Translations under genes and position numbers: made by a program | Origin: Chloroflexi bacterium 13_1_40CM_65_17 | GTDB lineage: Bacteria > Chloroflexota > Dormibacteria > Dormibacterales > Dormibacteraceae | Assembly: GCA_001917815.1 (NCBI GenBank) | Contig: MNES01000088.1 | Span: 1 to 40,419 of the forward strand | DNA: 40,419 nt | Direction: 5' to 3' | Notes under the pieces: generated by a model | Told to the model about the DNA's origin: nothing | Database searches by the model: none | The model's input: only the letters and a program-made list of their open reading frames with translations | Shown here: positions 40,123-40,419 of the stretch, one piece after another | Layout: each line of letters begins with the position of its first letter | Position numbering within the stretch: the stretch's first letter is position 1

Positions 40123-40419
40123 AGAAACGTCGGTCGAGGTCGTCATCGAGGGCCGCACCCTCAAGCTCACCAACCTGGAGAAGGTTCTCTACCCCGAGGC
40201 TGGTTTCACCAAGGGGCAGGTGATCGATTACTACACGAGGATCGCGCCTGCGCTCCTTCCTCACACCCGCGATCATCCCCTCACGCTCAAGCGCTACCCA
40301 AACGGAGTCGACGCCGAGTTCTTTTATGAGAAGAACTGTCCCAAGCACCGCCCGCCGTGGGTGCAGACAGCGACCGTGTGGAGCGGGGGAAACAACCGCG
40401 ACATGTATTACTGCCTGTG
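40115..40419 (+). CDS. LigD-type primase/polymerase domain protein (partial)
   Basis: A TTG at 40115, inside the end of the ligase gene and behind AAGGAGG, opens a frame to the window edge. The visible 101 residues read VEVVIEGRTLKLTNLEKVLYPEAG, then IDYYTRIAPALLPHTRDHPLTLKRYPNG, then FFYEKNCPKHRPPWV. This is the N-terminus of the LigD PolDom (archaeo-eukaryotic primase superfamily). It fills gaps with ribonucleotides during NHEJ. The metal-binding residues lie beyond the edge. The 8-nt overlap implies co-translation with the ligase. Confidence 0.87.
   Translation, partial: MAKETSVEVVIEGRTLKLTNLEKVLYPEAGFTKGQVIDYYTRIAPALLPHTRDHPLTLKRYPNGVDAEFFYEKNCPKHRPPWVQTATVWSGGNNRDMYYCL

Noticed and set aside
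1-40419. tRNA, rRNA, CRISPR array, transposase or integrase
   Set aside because: I looked for cloverleaf-like T-arms, regularly spaced repeats and DDE or tyrosine-recombinase motifs on both strands and saw none. A covariance-model scan would be decisive.

Overview
The window is 40.4 kb of GC-rich, densely packed bacterial DNA with short intergenic gaps, many GTG/TTG starts and 1-4 nt stop/start overlaps. It looks chromosomal: most genes are housekeeping or metabolic, and I see no integrase, transposase, CRISPR array, rRNA or tRNA. A ClgR-like regulator beside clpP, a UPF0182 protein, a DUF3052-like protein and NHEJ-type ligase genes suggest Actinomycetota or a neighbouring Terrabacteria lineage. 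A Chloroflexota/Dormibacterota-type soil bacterium is my preferred guess. This is inference only; no marker gene here settles it.

Layout. 1-2.1 kb: a cut-off minus-strand gene, palindromic intergenic DNA, a zinc-ribbon membrane protein, a DinB-like protein, an EVE-domain protein and a membrane protein. 2.2-5.6 kb: ECF sigma factor, membrane anti-sigma factor, ABC ATPase and permease, probably one transcription unit. 5.65-11.6 kb (minus): a tandem ThyX-like protein, a small Arg-rich protein, isoaspartyl peptidase/asparaginase, a ThDP enzyme, glutamate dehydrogenase and a hotdog thioesterase. 11.7-20.0 kb (plus): methyltransferase, GNAT, FAD oxidoreductase, SRPBCC, ClgR-like regulator, ClpP, NAD epimerase and a large UPF0182 protein. 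20.0-25.9 kb: Pcm (minus), a nuclease-like/phosphoribosyltransferase fusion, a small protein, thiolase, cupin, 3-methyladenine glycosylase (minus) and a GAF-GGDEF cyclase (minus). 25.9-30.2 kb (plus): class I aldolase, metallo-beta-lactamase-fold hydrolase, small proteins, GNAT and UppP. 30.2-32.3 kb (minus): an FAD oxidoreductase of the UDP-galactopyranose-mutase type and a hypothetical protein. 32.3-36.3 kb: a YhhN-like protein, then a minus-strand group of SSB, M23 peptidase, a polytopic membrane protein and a two-TM pilin-like protein, then a TetR fused to a beta-repeat domain. 36.4-38.7 kb: methyltransferase and MFS exporter behind a promoter with two operator-like palindromes. 38.7-40.4 kb: LigD split into a PE-ligase gene and a polymerase gene, the latter cut by the window end.

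The points most worth following are the TetR/beta-repeat fusion with its operators, the small T4SS-like membrane group, the nuclease-like/HPRT fusion, the tandem ThyX protein carrying an in-frame palindromic element, and several genes whose only sensible start codon is CTG.
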